Assembly (NCBI GenBank): GCA_946183785.1
Contig: CAMHCS010000012.1
Span: 1-64,000, forward strand
Length of the DNA stretch: 64,000 nucleotides
Direction of reading: 5' to 3'
Origin: an uncultured Selenomonadales bacterium
GTDB taxonomy: Bacteria; Bacillota; Negativicutes; Selenomonadales; Selenomonadaceae
Shown: positions 32,001-40,579 of the stretch, in pieces
Numbering within the stretch: the stretch's first letter is position 1
Layout of the letters: each line of letters opens with the position of its first letter
Notes under the pieces: model-generated
What the model was told of the DNA's origin: nothing
Databases searched by the model: none
Seen by the model: the letters and a program-made list of their open reading frames with translations, nothing else
Made by a program: the position numbers and the translations under genes

Positions 32001-32060
32001 ATTATAACGCCGCAGAGCAGATTTTGTCGACAGACAAAATCCACCCTGCGGCGTTTCAAA
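32001..32060 (-). promoter_or_regulatory. Palindromic promoter element, copy 2
   Basis: The minus strand carries TCGACA, an 18-base spacer and TATAAT (plus-strand 32001-32006), 35 bases before hsdM. The -35 falls within the palindrome ATTTTGTC/GACAAAAT (32021-32028 and 32033-32040), enclosed by perfect outer arms AACGCCGCAG and CTGCGGCGTT. Copy 1 at 12984-13041 has the same arms, spacing and boxes. Confidence 0.72.
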
Positions 32061-32141
32061 GACGTTCTTCAAAAATAGCGTGGGCAGCGAAACTGCTGCC
32101 AGTTCTTTATTCCTTGAAAAATTCAACGCTTTTTCTACATG

Positions 32142-32270
32142 TTACTCCACTTTCTAAACCATCAGCTTCGGCGGTTCCGCGTCATAGACCGGAATTTACG
32201 TATATTTCATTCTATCGTGCGTCTTCCAAAGCCCCTTGATAAGCGGCTTTTCTCCGTGACTACCTTCGCG
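32142..32270 (-). pseudogene. Decayed fragment of the 235-residue secreted protein family
   Basis: On the minus strand one frame reads KPLIKGLWKTHDRMKYT, a stop, IPVYDAEPPKLMV, a stop and KVE. This matches two separate parts of the intact protein at 40580-41287, LPRIEGVWKTKDRMDYT and QIPVYDAESPQLVFEKVE, with the roughly 70 residues between them deleted. It lies between hsdM and the diguanylate cyclase gene and marks a lost paralogue. Confidence 0.75.
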
Positions 32271-32298
32271 CCGGAGCTTTCACCTGCTGCGTTCAGTC

Positions 32299-33927
32299 TC
32301 ATGCTTCCCCTTCCTGCGTCTTTCTTATGCGCTTGTTTTCGTACATATTCTTGTCCGCGCGGCGCACCACGTCGATTACTGCTCCGTCCTGCTCCGGGTC
32401 GTACTCCGCGATGCCGAACGAGACCCGCACCTGTTCCCACGGATTTTCCGCCGCGGCGTTGGTTTCCGCCATGGCCTTGTGGAACTCGCGGATCAAGTCT
32501 TCCCTGTCCCGGAACGCGTCGTTTTGCATAATCACGGAGAATTCGTCCCCACCGATCCGGAATACGGGGCTGTGCTGGAACACATGACACATCAAGTGGC
32601 TGGCCTTCTTCAGGTAGATATCGCCTTTGTCATGGCCGTACTTGTCATTGACCAGCTTGAGGTCGTCGCAGTCGAACACGCCCACGGCAAATTGCATCTG
32701 TCCGTCGTCCGCGTCCAGGCATGTCTGCAAATCGTCGATAAAGCTGGCATAGGCCCATTTGTTCCGGACGGAGGTCAGAGCGTCAATATAGGCCCGTCGA
32801 TTCAGAGTAGTGATATTTTCCTTCATGTGAGCGGTCAAACCCTTGAAGGTGCTCGTCAGTCTGCCGACCTCATCGTTCCCGCTGTAATCCAGGGCGATAT
32901 TGTAGTTGCCCTTGTCCACCTGCTCCGCGGCTTCGGTCAATTCCTCCAACGGTTTTGTGATGTGTTTTGTGTAATACATGGTAAAGATGCTTGACACCGC
33001 CAGCACGCCGAGGGCGACGAGCAGCATATTTCCAATCAGCTTCTGCCAGTCCCCCTCCGTTTCGGAAAGCGGCACCACGACATTCAGACGCATGCCGTTG
33101 CTGAGCGGCAGCCACGCTGCCTGCTTTTCCACGCCGCCGAAACTGTATTGGATGAAAGTGCTTGTGCTGAGAATGCCGTCCGGAACCGGAATCTGCGTCT
33201 CTTTGGTCATCTGCGCGACGTCGATGCGGGGATGGTAGAAGAGATTTCCCTCCGCGTCGCTCAAAAACGCATATCCATCGTTGCCGAGCCGGATGCTGTC
33301 CACCTGCTCCGCCATAGTGGAATAGTCGATTTCGATGCCCACCACCCCGACAAACGTTCCCTTGAAATAAATCGGGCCGTTGTAGGAAATGACGCGTTTG
33401 TCCAGATTTTCCGTGATATACGGCGGAAGCCAGATCGCTTCGCCCGTAGCCTTCGGAACGGTAAACCAGACCAGGCGGGTGGTATCCTTCGTATCATAAA
33501 GCGTGATATCGGTCACTTTGTGCTCGACAAAGCCTTCCCCGTCCAGGTTTGTGTACCAGAACCCCTTGACCGTGTTCGAGACTGTCGGGTCAATGCGGTA
33601 ATAGTAGGTCAGCACGCCGTTCGTCTTGGAAGCCATTTCATCGAAATACTTTCTCACGCGTTCCATGTGACGTTGAAGCTGCTGCTCCTCCAATCCATCC
33701 AGGTCCGACGTCACAAAGGATTCGACCTTCCGGATCGACCGCTGCACGCTGTTGAAGTAATAGTCGAGATTGCGCTCTCCCGTCTCGCACAACAGCAGAA
33801 GAAGCTGCTCGGACTTGTGGTGTTCGTTTGTCCGGATAAAGATGACGCTGAAAAGCATGACGGCAGTAAGCGTGAAAAGGATCACGCACACTGTCATCAG
33901 CGTAATTTTTGTTCGCAGCGAACGCAT
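32299..33927 (-). CDS. Membrane diguanylate cyclase with Cache sensor
   Basis: The 542-residue protein has a membrane helix near residues 8-30, a large extracytoplasmic double-Cache sensor (about 35-290, with WYTNLDGEGFVEHKV and VGVVGIEIDYSTMA), a second helix near 300-320, a HAMP-like segment (KHITKPLEELTEAAEQVDKG) and a GGDEF domain from about 380. The active site is canonical, RIGGDEFSV, so it should make cyclic di-GMP in response to an external ligand. It is encoded just downstream of an EAL protein, so the pair may act as opposing enzymes. GAGGTG precedes the ATG. Confidence 0.92.
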   Translation of the reverse strand: MRSLRTKITLMTVCVILFTLTAVMLFSVIFIRTNEHHKSEQLLLLLCETGERNLDYYFNSVQRSIRKVESFVTSDLDGLEEQQLQRHMERVRKYFDEMASKTNGVLTYYYRIDPTVSNTVKGFWYTNLDGEGFVEHKVTDITLYDTKDTTRLVWFTVPKATGEAIWLPPYITENLDKRVISYNGPIYFKGTFVGVVGIEIDYSTMAEQVDSIRLGNDGYAFLSDAEGNLFYHPRIDVAQMTKETQIPVPDGILSTSTFIQYSFGGVEKQAAWLPLSNGMRLNVVVPLSETEGDWQKLIGNMLLVALGVLAVSSIFTMYYTKHITKPLEELTEAAEQVDKGNYNIALDYSGNDEVGRLTSTFKGLTAHMKENITTLNRRAYIDALTSVRNKWAYASFIDDLQTCLDADDGQMQFAVGVFDCDDLKLVNDKYGHDKGDIYLKKASHLMCHVFQHSPVFRIGGDEFSVIMQNDAFRDREDLIREFHKAMAETNAAAENPWEQVRVSFGIAEYDPEQDGAVIDVVRRADKNMYENKRIRKTQEGEA

Positions 33928-33947
33928 TTGCGTATCACCTCATACAT

Positions 33948-36878
33948 TCACAATGAAGACTCATTTATCGTTCCCCGAAGGAATTTTGCTTCGAACGCAG
34001 TGGGATGCAGCGGCGGAGAAAAGTAATATCCCTGCACCAAATCGCAGCCCAGTTCTTTCAGTATCCTGAGCTGTCCCTCTGACTCCACGCCTTCAGCGAT
34101 AGCCGGGATCTTCATGTTCTTAGCAATGCCGAGAATCAGGGCCACGAGCTGGACGTCCTTGTCGTCGCGCTCGATGTTCCGGACAAACGAACGGTCGACC
34201 TTCAGTACGTCCACCGGCATGGCGGAGAGCATGTGAAGCGAAGAATACCCGGTGCCGAAATCGTCCATTTCCACCTCATATTTCTTTTGGCGCAAATGCT
34301 CCACGACCTGAATCACCTGATCCGCGTTTTCCGTGTACGCAGACTCCGTGATTTCCAGCTTCAGCGCGTCATGACCCAACCCATGCTGTAAAAGGATGCC
34401 GTCCAACGTTTCCTCCAGCGTCGAATCGAACACGTCCACACGGGACAGATTGACGGAAATCGGGATGGTCACGCCGTACTCCGTCCGCCATCGGGCAATC
34501 TTCCTTGCCGCCTTGGCCCAAACGTATTTATCCACCTCCCCGATTTTCCCGTTGCGTTCAAACAGCGGAATGAAAACATCCGGGGCGATCATGCCCAACT
34601 CCGGATGCTGCCATCGGATCAGCGCTTCCGCGCCCACGAGCTTCGGCGGCTCGGTCTGGATATTGAACTTCGGCTGATAGTAAACCTCAAACTCATAGCT
34701 GTCCAACGCGCGGCGCAAATCGTTCAGCAGCCGTTGTTCCAGCAGCTCCCGCTCGAGCACCTTCTTGTCAAATACGATCAGGTGGTTTTTGTAATGGCCC
34801 CGGGCCATCGAGCAGGCCGTCCGCGCCCTGTCGAAAAGCTGCACCGGCTCCAGATCGGGCTGGAAGGGCATGACGCCCATGCGCAGGCGGATACTGGCGT
34901 TCGGCGCCAAAGCGTCAAGCGTAGTCTGCAAACGGTCAAAAATGCCCTGGTAATCATCCGTATGCTGGCAGTAAATGTCGAAACGATCCGCCCCGAACCG
35001 GCCCGCAATCCCCCCGAACTCATATGCAACCCCACTGATCTTGTTTCCGAGGACGCGCAGGACCCGGTCGCCGAATTCCCTCCCGTTCAAAGCGTTCACG
35101 GAATGGAACTGCTCAATGTTCAGAACGATGGCGTCCATCGGCTTTTTTTTGCGCCCCCGGTATATGCGGTTGGCATACTGGAAAAAGTAATCGCGATTAT
35201 ACAGCCCGGTCAGGGCGTCAATCTCCGTGGCGGAAATCAGCATTTGGGCCCGGTTCTCCGCCCGCATGCTCCGCGCCATCAACAGCAGGATCAGAAGCAG
35301 CACGGCGCAGGTTCCGAGCATCACAGGCGTCAGATTGTCCACGACAAAATCGGCAAGGGTGCGCTTGGAGTCCTCGGCAACATAGTAGGACAATTCCGCG
35401 TTGACCGTGGAGGTCGGGACAAGGCCGACAGCCTTGGACAGGATGGAATACAGCTCCGTTTCCCCTTTTGCCACTGCAAAGCAGTAGTCCATCCCAACGC
35501 CGGTGGCAAACGCCGTCAGGCGGTACCTCTCGCACTGCTTGGAAATATTGTTGTATCGGTAGCTGGCGACCAGGACGCAGTCCGCCACGCCCTCGGCCAC
35601 CGCCTTCATACACTCCGCTGTATTTGCGTAATAAACCTTCCGCCAGTTCGGGTAATTGTCAAGCAGGAACGTTTCGTAATTCGGGTTGCCTTCCGTCACG
35701 GCCACGATCACATGCTCTTTGTTGGCGAAGATGCTTTTGTCCGCCTGACGCACGATCGCATAGATGTCCGTGCGGATCAGCGGCTGCGTCATGAAAATGT
35801 CCATCGTCTCGCCGTCAAAGCAGGCAAGGTTTGCCGGAAAAACACAATCCACCTCTCCCCGCTTCAGCGCCTTCAAAGCCTCCGCCGAAGTGGGAAACGC
35901 CTTAGCCTCAAAGTCGATATGACTGCCCTTGAAGCAGCCGGAAGCGGCAGCCAGATAATCCTTCAAAGCGCCCGTCAGTTCTCCCGTCGCCGTATCCCTG
36001 GCGCAAAAAGCGAGATAATTGTCCTGATATCCCACCCGGATAGCGCCGTGGGCGGCCAGCCAGGATACTTCCGACGAAGACAGGAATGCGTTCGACCCGA
36101 AGCGCCGGACATGCTTTTCAAACATTCTCTGGTTATAATACGGGTTTTCATCCTGTATCCGTTTCATCGCCCTGTTCAAATCGACCAGCAGATCGGGGCG
36201 GCTCTTGCTGACGGCGAAGAAGAAATCGGAAGCGCCGATCTTGCACACCGGCATCAGTCGATCCGGATAGCCGTAGGCGTTCAGCGTGATATAGGCGTCC
36301 AGTTTTCCGGCGTCGAGCATATCCAGCGAATCGACCTCCGTGGCTGTGAGTTCCACGACCTCCGCCTGGACGCCGTTCTGCTCCGCCCACTGCCGAAAGA
36401 TATCCGCCTGAATGCTGCCCTTGTTCACGCCGATCCGTTTGCTGTTCAGGGTCGACAAATCTTCCGGGGTGATTTCCTGATTGCCCGGAGATATGAAGAT
36501 CGTGTATTCCTCCGTTCCCATCGGTATTTCCGGGAACAGCATTTTCTCCGCGCGTTCCCCGGTATAGGAAACGTCGCTCAGCAAGTCAATCTTGCCGTCG
36601 GCCAGCATCTGCATAAGCTCCGGCCAGCTTCCGCTCACATAAGTATACGTCCAGCCGGAATAGGCCGCCAGCTTTTGCTGATACTCATAAGCATAACCGG
36701 ATCGCCGCCCGGATTTGTCCGTGGAATTGAACGGCGATTCAAACCATCCGACGCGTACGTTTTTTCCCGCGCCGTGCGCCGTAACCGGCAGCGAAAAAGC
36801 AGCGGCGGTCATGAAAAAACAAAGCAGGAGCGCGGCAAACCGCCGCAAACGATATATTACCGTTTCGCGTGGTTTCAT
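33948..36878 (-). CDS. EAL phosphodiesterase with two periplasmic binding domains
   Basis: The 976-residue protein starts with a signal-anchor helix, then two family-3 solute-binding domains in tandem (about residues 37-260 and 275-500; NVRVGWFESPFNS and AIRVGYQDNYLAF begin them), a membrane helix (VMLGTCAVLLLILLLMA), a degenerate GGDEF domain in which GADRF replaces GGDEF, and an EAL domain with GAEALIRWQHP and DDFGTGYSSL. It probably degrades cyclic di-GMP, the GGDEF part serving as a regulator, in response to amino-acid-like ligands. I chose ATG 36878 after AGGAGG; upstream codons run into a mobile element. Confidence 0.88.
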   Translation of the reverse strand: MKPRETVIYRLRRFAALLLCFFMTAAAFSLPVTAHGAGKNVRVGWFESPFNSTDKSGRRSGYAYEYQQKLAAYSGWTYTYVSGSWPELMQMLADGKIDLLSDVSYTGERAEKMLFPEIPMGTEEYTIFISPGNQEITPEDLSTLNSKRIGVNKGSIQADIFRQWAEQNGVQAEVVELTATEVDSLDMLDAGKLDAYITLNAYGYPDRLMPVCKIGASDFFFAVSKSRPDLLVDLNRAMKRIQDENPYYNQRMFEKHVRRFGSNAFLSSSEVSWLAAHGAIRVGYQDNYLAFCARDTATGELTGALKDYLAAASGCFKGSHIDFEAKAFPTSAEALKALKRGEVDCVFPANLACFDGETMDIFMTQPLIRTDIYAIVRQADKSIFANKEHVIVAVTEGNPNYETFLLDNYPNWRKVYYANTAECMKAVAEGVADCVLVASYRYNNISKQCERYRLTAFATGVGMDYCFAVAKGETELYSILSKAVGLVPTSTVNAELSYYVAEDSKRTLADFVVDNLTPVMLGTCAVLLLILLLMARSMRAENRAQMLISATEIDALTGLYNRDYFFQYANRIYRGRKKKPMDAIVLNIEQFHSVNALNGREFGDRVLRVLGNKISGVAYEFGGIAGRFGADRFDIYCQHTDDYQGIFDRLQTTLDALAPNASIRLRMGVMPFQPDLEPVQLFDRARTACSMARGHYKNHLIVFDKKVLERELLEQRLLNDLRRALDSYEFEVYYQPKFNIQTEPPKLVGAEALIRWQHPELGMIAPDVFIPLFERNGKIGEVDKYVWAKAARKIARWRTEYGVTIPISVNLSRVDVFDSTLEETLDGILLQHGLGHDALKLEITESAYTENADQVIQVVEHLRQKKYEVEMDDFGTGYSSLHMLSAMPVDVLKVDRSFVRNIERDDKDVQLVALILGIAKNMKIPAIAEGVESEGQLRILKELGCDLVQGYYFSPPLHPTAFEAKFLRGTINESSL

Positions 36879-36909
36879 CTCGTTCGCCTCCTGCCGAATC
36901 CTTATTTTA

Positions 36910-37233
36910 GGAAACACTGATTAAGGAAGCACTGATTAAGTCAAGTCGTGGCCCTGTCGAGAGATTTTTTCGTCAGGCAAGGAAAAGTGCTCGAAGTCGT
37001 AGCAGAGCTACGTCGAGAGCACTTTGACGCAGCATGACGGAAAAAGACCCGTCAGGGGCGCGGCGGGACTTATTCAGTGCTTCCTTAAGTCAATTCGTGC
37101 ATCTGTCGAGGGATTTTTTCGACTGTCTAGGAAAAGCCCTCGAAGGCGTAGCATCGCTACGTCGAGAGGGATTTGACGACGACAGGCGGAAAAAGACCCG
37201 GCAGAGGCGCGGAGGGACTTATTCAGTGGTTCC
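36910..37233. mobile_element. 160-bp MITE-like element, subtype B, copy 2, split by a nested copy
   Basis: The outer element begins GGAAACACTGATTAA at 36910 and ends CAGTGGTTCC at 37233. It is flanked by TTTA at 36906-36909 and 37234-37237. Its length is 324, exactly 160 plus another 160-base element plus a 4-base TTAA duplication. With the insert removed it matches copy 1 at 19175-19334 almost base for base. Confidence 0.9.
36925..37084. mobile_element. 160-bp MITE-like element, subtype A, copy 2 (nested)
   Basis: This copy lies inside the subtype B element and is inverted relative to the other subtype A copies. It begins GGAAGCACTGATTAAGTC and ends GACTTATTCAGTGCTTCC, with TTAA at 36921-36924 and 37085-37088 as the target duplication. 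That TTAA is part of the host element's own end sequence, so it records the insertion directly. Confidence 0.92.
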
Positions 37234-37297
37234 TTTATTTCTATACCAAGTATACCAAAGCTCACCGAAGATTTCCAGCCATAAAACGCAAATTAAA

Positions 37298-37337
37298 ACA
37301 GGGGATATATGCGTCGATGAAGACGATACTCCCCTGT
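37298..37337 (-). terminator. Terminator of the first DUF3298-like gene
   Basis: ACAGGGG and CCCCTGT enclose a loop with a smaller internal stem (CGTC/GACG). Read leftward, TTTTAATTT follows the stem. It lies 27 bases beyond the stop codon of the gene at 37365. Confidence 0.7.
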
Positions 37338-37364
37338 GCAGATTATAACAGCCGTTTCTTCTCG

Positions 37365-38672
37365 CTATTGGATGACCTCAATGACTTCCGGCGCGCCGTT
37401 TGCTCCCACGCGGCAGCGGCGATGCGCTTCGCGGAGAGGAACCCCGGTGACGTTCAGCTTGAAATTCTCCGGGTCGGTCATCACGAACCAATCCTTCGGC
37501 GTCTCTTCGGCGAAAATCAATTCGTTCCGAAGCGTGAAATTGCTGTCGCAATCGACGCGACGAACGGCTCCGTCCGTCAGGTCATAGACCCGAAGTTCGT
37601 GTCGGTTTTCCAGTTCCGTCATGGTCTGTGCGTCATAGCCTTTTTCGTAGTCTTCCGGCGCAGGTGCGATCAGGACGTCCACATAGAGATATTTCCGCCC
37701 GTCCCTCATTTTCACCAGCACGGGATGGATGCCGTTGGACCGCACGGAATCGGTGAACACAGTTTCCTCCTTGCTGAGGATCCCGTCGCTGCCTGTCGCC
37801 GCCGCGCTTCCGCGAATGATATGGATCCCGTTGGCGTCGCCTTTGACCTCGATCGTGCTCAGCACGGAATCGCCGAGGAAAGCCCGCATCGGCGTTCTCG
37901 GCTCGATCTCCATGCACCACTGGTCGGGGGCATGGCGGTATTTCTCCTGGAAGCAGAAGCCGTTGACGTCGAAGGTCAGGCTCGCCGTGTAAATCGGGGC
38001 ATAGGGGTCATCGGAAAGACTGAACATGTTGAAGTAAAACGTCGCGCCGCAGGGGTCCAAGGTCCACGAGCAGCCGCCTTCCTCCATGATTTTCAGCACC
38101 TTGACGGCCAGATCCGTCACGGTGCCCGAAACGAAGGGACCGTCGGGATAATTGCGGCGCAGCACGATGGCTACCTCGTTGGCGAGCATCGGCTTATTGA
38201 TGAACACGTCGTCCAGGGTCAGCGCCGCCCCTGTGGCGGTATCGTAGTTCCGCCCTATGACGGCGAAACGCCCGCGCATCCCGCCTCCGTACGCGGCTTG
38301 TGATTCGGCGAAGCTCACGGCCAGGGAATCCGCGCGATGGACATAAAGGGATTCGATGACGTCCGGTCCTTCTTCATCTCCCACCGCCGACGCTTCCACA
38401 CCGTAGCCCTCCAGCGTCACCGTCAGAGGGAGCCATGAATCCGACGGCCCGTCGATCAATATGCCCGAAAAATGTCTTTTTTCCGCCGCCCACTCCGGTT
38501 TGGAATACACGGAATAGGTCCGGAGGGGAATCGGCGTCCCAAGGTCCGTTTCAAAGTCCGACGCCTCCGCCGCAGTGCAGAACGGCGCGAAAGATTGCGG
38601 CGCGTCGGAAACGGCCCCGAAAAGGGCAAAGGACGCCGCCAGCGCGAGTGCTAACTTTTTATGTCTTTTCAT
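37365..38672 (-). CDS. Secreted DUF3298/RsiV-like protein, paralogue 1
   Basis: This 435-residue protein has a signal peptide (LALALAASFALFGAV). Its centre matches the DUF3298 pattern: HRADSLAVSFAESQAAYGGG, GRNYDTATGAALTLDDVF near residues 142-159 and the FYFN motif in DPCGATFYFNMF. DUF3298 is the lysozyme-binding part of the anti-sigma factor RsiV, but this protein has no membrane anchor or cytoplasmic anti-sigma segment. A unique C-terminal part contains DGRKYLYVD and ends CRVGANGAPEVIEV, a motif shared with three paralogues in this window. It is closest to paralogue 4 at 52380. Function unknown. Confidence 0.7.
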   Translation of the reverse strand: MKRHKKLALALAASFALFGAVSDAPQSFAPFCTAAEASDFETDLGTPIPLRTYSVYSKPEWAAEKRHFSGILIDGPSDSWLPLTVTLEGYGVEASAVGDEEGPDVIESLYVHRADSLAVSFAESQAAYGGGMRGRFAVIGRNYDTATGAALTLDDVFINKPMLANEVAIVLRRNYPDGPFVSGTVTDLAVKVLKIMEEGGCSWTLDPCGATFYFNMFSLSDDPYAPIYTASLTFDVNGFCFQEKYRHAPDQWCMEIEPRTPMRAFLGDSVLSTIEVKGDANGIHIIRGSAAATGSDGILSKEETVFTDSVRSNGIHPVLVKMRDGRKYLYVDVLIAPAPEDYEKGYDAQTMTELENRHELRVYDLTDGAVRRVDCDSNFTLRNELIFAEETPKDWFVMTDPENFKLNVTGVPLREAHRRCRVGANGAPEVIEVIQ

Positions 38673-38689
38673 ATATGCCTGCCTCCTGT

Positions 38690-38757
38690 TTCCATTGCAG
38701 CCATCTCCCTCATGAAGGGAAGGCAGTTAATAGCCCCACTCTACGAGGGGAGTATGG
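38690..38757. repeat. Intergenic palindromic repeat fragment
   Basis: CTCCCTCATGAAGGGA and CCACTCTACGAGGGGAG are short inverted sequences of the kind found in several gaps between 38 and 61 kb. They resemble ends of the larger element at 50513-50699. No gene is seen. Confidence 0.4.
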
Positions 38758-38760
38758 TTT

Positions 38761-40485
38761 TCACTTTCCGCCCAATTCTGCCGGTCTCGGCGGGACCGGA
38801 TTCTGTTCGTCCTTGAAGAGGCGAACGAAGGCCGCGCCTCCCCGGTCGAAGTAGAAGGAACCGACGGCGATGGACAGGAGATGACGGCCCGAGACGTCAT
38901 AGTAGTAAATCTCGTTGTCGTTCCAGACCAGATCGAAATACTTGTCCCATACGCGCATGTAGCCGGTGCCGTCCGGCTCCAGCACATACCATAGATCGAC
39001 GCCGTACTTGCGGGCGTCCTCGCCGTAAGTGAAACGCTCGTCGATGAGCTTTTGCAGCGCCTCGACGGTGGCTGCCTCCGCCGGACCTTTCGGCGCTTTC
39101 TCCCGTTCCTCTTTCGTCATCGGCGTTTTCACGAAATCCTTGTAGCCCTGGATTCGGTCGAGACGCCAGAATCCCGCTTTCGTGCGCGGCCCTTCGGGAA
39201 TCCCAAAGCTCTTGCGGCTGTTCGCGGGGCCGACGGCGATATGGCTGACGGGCGGCTTTTCGCCCTCGGCCAGCTCATATTCGAGGCAGAGGTCCGTCCT
39301 GATTCCGCCGAACCAGCGCGGATACCATTTCACGATCCTGCCGCTTACCTCGATGCGGCCGTACTTAATCTCCGTGCCGTAGCCGGGGCGCTCGATGTAC
39401 CAGTACTCGGTCAGGCCGTCCCGATTGTCCCAATAGAAGAACATATCGTGCAGGAATGCGAAAGCAATATCCTTCTTCTGCTTGCGGTATTTGTCGTCTT
39501 CGCCCAGCGGGAAGAACCACTTGTCCTCGGTATCTCCGCTGCGGACATAGCCGTAGCCGCCGCGCTCGCCGGTCGGCACCAGCACGATAAAATGATCGGC
39601 GGGGTTCGTCGTCGGGTCGCCCGCGTCGGCCTTCGTCACCTTGCCGCCTTCGGTCCACTGCTTCAGGCGATAGACCTGTCCCGGAAGCTCCTTGCCGAGG
39701 TCGGGGCCGTCGATGATCGCGTTGGACGAGAACGCCGTGTCGCTGACCGAGCCGCCCAGCTGGAGCACCATGCCCGGAGACAGCGGCGACTTCGCCATGA
39801 AGTCGCTCTCGCGCTCGAAGACGTAAACCTCTTCGATGTTTCCGCGCATCTGCTGGCAGTAGATCAGGCGGTTTCCCTCGAGGCTGTAATGGCCGGACGT
39901 CTCATGCGGAAAGGTCAGCGTGATCGTCCTGTCGTTCCATTTGACGGGCTTGACGTAGTTGTCGCCATCTACGGCGCCGTACTTGTCAAAGGTGCCCGTG
40001 CCGTCCTCCTTCAGCACTAAATGGTAGCCGTTGGCGATGTGGCCGATCAGCATGCCCATGCCCGGATAGATATATTCCTGCACCTGCACCCAGCGGCCCG
40101 CAACTTTCTTCATATCGACGGGGCCTTTCGCGCTCTGCATTTCCCCGTCGCGGTAATGGTATTTCTTGTTGTGGTACTGATTGTCGTAGCTGGCGTGTTT
40201 CAGTTCCCTCGGCAGCTTCACGTTGTCGGGGTGGTTCGGCTGCTCGGTCTGCATGATGTCGCCGAGCCGCAGGAACGCTTCGGAAAACGTGCCGTTCCGC
40301 TTCAACGCTTCCTGCCAGGCCGCGTCTACCGGCTCCTTGTCCGGCGTCCCGCGCGACGCCTGCACCGACGATTTCCCGCCGCCGCTTCCTCCGCCCGTTT
40401 GGCCGCCGCCTCCGCCGCAGCCGAATATCGGCACGACCAAGAGCGCCGCGAACAGCGCGCATAAACATTTTGCTTTGAGATTCAT
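38761..40485 (-). CDS. Large lipoprotein with lipocalin-like repeats
   Basis: The 574-residue product has a lipoprotein signal ending in PIFGC (cysteine near residue 23) followed by a poly-Gly stretch and a Gly/Ser linker. Two similar beta-rich blocks are visible: YHLVLKEDGTGTFDKYG with VKWNDRTITLTF around residues 155-190, and WYVLEPDGTGYMRVWDKYF with LVWNDNEIYYYDVSG near the C-terminus. They look like lipocalin-type repeats. It should be anchored in the outer or cytoplasmic membrane. I chose ATG 40485, which has GGAGGG upstream. No family name is assigned. Confidence 0.7.
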   Translation of the reverse strand: MNLKAKCLCALFAALLVVPIFGCGGGGGQTGGGSGGGKSSVQASRGTPDKEPVDAAWQEALKRNGTFSEAFLRLGDIMQTEQPNHPDNVKLPRELKHASYDNQYHNKKYHYRDGEMQSAKGPVDMKKVAGRWVQVQEYIYPGMGMLIGHIANGYHLVLKEDGTGTFDKYGAVDGDNYVKPVKWNDRTITLTFPHETSGHYSLEGNRLIYCQQMRGNIEEVYVFERESDFMAKSPLSPGMVLQLGGSVSDTAFSSNAIIDGPDLGKELPGQVYRLKQWTEGGKVTKADAGDPTTNPADHFIVLVPTGERGGYGYVRSGDTEDKWFFPLGEDDKYRKQKKDIAFAFLHDMFFYWDNRDGLTEYWYIERPGYGTEIKYGRIEVSGRIVKWYPRWFGGIRTDLCLEYELAEGEKPPVSHIAVGPANSRKSFGIPEGPRTKAGFWRLDRIQGYKDFVKTPMTKEEREKAPKGPAEAATVEALQKLIDERFTYGEDARKYGVDLWYVLEPDGTGYMRVWDKYFDLVWNDNEIYYYDVSGRHLLSIAVGSFYFDRGGAAFVRLFKDEQNPVPPRPAELGGK

Positions 40486-40535
40486 GAACAACCCTCCAAA
40501 TCTCTTATAGAAATCGTACCACAAAAACTCCTTCC

Positions 40536-40573
40536 GTCATGCCTTCGGCATGCCACCTCCCTCATGGAGGGAG
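40536..40573. repeat. Palindromic intergenic repeat
   Basis: GCCTTCGGCATGCC and the inverted pair CCTCCCTC/GAGGGAGG form two small hairpins in the gap between two secreted-protein genes. It belongs to the same loose family of repeats as at 42345, 43494 and 50513. Confidence 0.45.
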
Positions 40574-40579
40574 GCTAAA

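Noticed and set aside
34605-36920. Rightward open frame of 771 codons opposite the EAL protein
   Set aside because: It is a shadow of the GC-rich EAL gene on the other strand. Its composition is Arg/His/Gln/Val-heavy, it shows no domain motif, and the minus-strand gene has complete domains.
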